Shown one piece after another: positions 63,083 through 64,000 of a DNA stretch of 64,000 nucleotides; positions within the stretch are counted from its first letter, which is position 1, and each line of letters begins with the position of its first letter. Where the stretch lies: assembly GCF_002210165.1 (NCBI RefSeq), contig NZ_AQQP01000014.1, positions 62,001 to 126,000 on the forward strand. Direction: 5' to 3'. The notes beneath the pieces are model-generated. The model had not been told where the DNA came from, did no database searches, and worked only from the letters and a program-made list of their open reading frames with translations. Source of the DNA: Phaeobacter sp. 22II1-1F12B. Its GTDB lineage: Bacteria > Pseudomonadota > Alphaproteobacteria > Rhodobacterales > Rhodobacteraceae. The position numbers were made by a program, and so were the translations under genes.

Positions 63083-64000
63083 TCACTCGGCGTTCGAAGG
63101 CGGAAAGCCCGGGTCGGGGCGGCCCATCATGACGGCCCGCTGTGCCGGAGTGGGCGGGCCTGCGGTCATCCACTGGTCCATCTTCTCCGGATCGTCGCGC
63201 GGCCAGACCTGCGCCTCGTGCGTTGCCTCGTCGATCTGCTGAACCTCCGAGGTGAATTCGATCACAAAGCCCGAGGGCGATACGAAATAGGCGAACGGGT
63301 TGTCGCCCGGTCCATGACGGCCCGGCCCCCATGACGGGACCTGCCCCTTTTGCTTCATCCGCCCGATGCCGCGCATGAAATCGTTCAGCGAAGCCATTTC
63401 AAAGGCCACGTGGTTCACGCTTGCATAGGGAGCGCGGACCAGCGCGATGCAATGGTGGTCAACAGTTTCCATGTCCTGTGCAGACCGCAGGAACACCATC
63501 TGATCGGCGGAATAATCGGACACGCGAAAGCCGAGGACATCGCCATACCAGGCTTCGGTCGCTTCCATGTCGGGCGTGTTCAGTACGCAATGGGTCACCT
63601 TACGGGGGTAGGCGAACTTGGTTTCGCGGTCGACCGGTTCCAGATCGGTGGTGAACCGCAGCCGACGGAAATCGGGGTCGAGCATCTCGAACCCGTACCC
63701 GCCGATGGCATCGTCGAACTCGGCCGGGGTGCCCAGCACATGTGCGCCTTTTTCAACGACCTGCGCGTGCAGCGCATCCATCGACGCCCGGTCGGGCATG
63801 CCAAGATGGATGTATTCCACGCCGTAGTTGTCGCCGTCTTTCAGTGCATAGATAAAGGGTTCCTTACCCGTGCCGGCCAGATAGACGATGCCGTCCTCTT
63901 CCTTGGCAATCTGCAGGCCCCAGTCGTTGACGTAAAAGTTCTTGGTGGCCGTCATGCCCGGCGCGCGCATCACGATGCCGCGCAGATGACTGACCCGTAC
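63083..64000 (-). CDS. Extradiol dioxygenase-like VOC-family protein (5' end outside window)
   Basis: At least 305 residues of a two-domain vicinal oxygen chelate protein. The frame is open to the right edge, and the residues before the ATG/GTG candidates near 63970 (SHLRGIVMRAPGMTATKNFY) fit the family, so the start lies outside. Metal ligands of catechol 2,3-dioxygenase-type enzymes are visible: His in KVTHCVLN, His in SVNHVAFEM and Glu in FVIEFTSE. Iron-dependent ring cleavage is therefore plausible. It is the first visible gene of an eight-gene operon. Confidence 0.85.
   Translation of the reverse strand, partial: VRVSHLRGIVMRAPGMTATKNFYVNDWGLQIAKEEDGIVYLAGTGKEPFIYALKDGDNYGVEYIHLGMPDRASMDALHAQVVEKGAHVLGTPAEFDDAIGGYGFEMLDPDFRRLRFTTDLEPVDRETKFAYPRKVTHCVLNTPDMEATEAWYGDVLGFRVSDYSADQMVFLRSAQDMETVDHHCIALVRAPYASVNHVAFEMASLNDFMRGIGRMKQKGQVPSWGPGRHGPGDNPFAYFVSPSGFVIEFTSEVQQIDEATHEAQVWPRDDPEKMDQWMTAGPPTPAQRAVMMGRPDPGFPPSNAE

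Noticed and set aside
1-64000. Mobile elements, CRISPR arrays, tRNA or rRNA genes
   Set aside because: I looked for transposase or integrase motifs, regularly spaced repeats and tRNA-like cloverleaf ends and saw none; a tRNAscan or similar search could still find something small.

Overview
The window is about 61% GC by eye and carries densely packed, operon-organised genes of a marine-type alphaproteobacterium. Several features point to the Roseobacter group of the Rhodobacteraceae: a sorbitol/mannitol (smo/mtlK) operon like that of Rhodobacter, a form I CO dehydrogenase locus, TRAP and tripartite tricarboxylate transporters, a VPLPA-type C-terminal sorting signal and a SqrR/BigR persulfide switch. 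No rRNA, tRNA, CRISPR array, insertion sequence or phage gene was seen. It reads as a stretch of accessory catabolic metabolism with one local regulator per operon. No gene-free stretch exceeds 300 bases.

Layout. 1-568: end of a LysR regulator. 802-6196: polyamine-type ABC transporter plus an aldehyde dehydrogenase. 6466-15020: LacI regulator and a polyol operon (ABC transporter, sorbitol dehydrogenase, mannitol dehydrogenase, PfkB kinase). 15142-22167: LysR regulator divergent from an 1802-residue LamG/metallophosphoesterase/RTX protein, followed by a small VPLPA-CTERM protein. 22302-23898: NemR-like regulator and a quinone/enoyl reductase. 23992-30354: TctD-TctE two-component system with an orphan binding protein, divergent from tctCBA. 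30428-36178: TRAP transporter and a degradative class II HMG-CoA reductase (mevalonate use), divergent from a MocR regulator. 36254-44255: MHYT-LytTR regulator and coxMSLDEF (aerobic CO oxidation). 44373-47480: GntR regulator, DODA-like dioxygenase, DoxX protein and LysR regulator. 47490-51033: persulfide dioxygenase, rhodanese and SulP transporter, divergent from an ArsR-type persulfide sensor. 51103-55651: PaoABC-like molybdenum aldehyde oxidoreductase, divergent from a TetR regulator. 55798-64000: one tightly packed minus-strand operon (extradiol dioxygenase-like VOC protein, SDR, ThDP enzyme, aspartate dehydrogenase-like protein, aldehyde dehydrogenase, SDR, ferredoxin-NADP reductase-like protein, flavodoxin) that continues past the right edge and matches no pathway I can name.

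Regulatory DNA is unusually legible. Candidate operators lie beside the LacI, both TetR, TctD, MocR, LytTR, LysR and ArsR-type regulators. Four separate transporter operons carry a stable stem-loop just after the binding-protein gene, consistent with setting binding protein to permease stoichiometry. The most novel candidates are the unassigned operon at the right end, the secreted LamG-phosphoesterase-RTX giant, the mevalonate uptake/catabolism unit, and the putative LytTR site in front of the cox operon.
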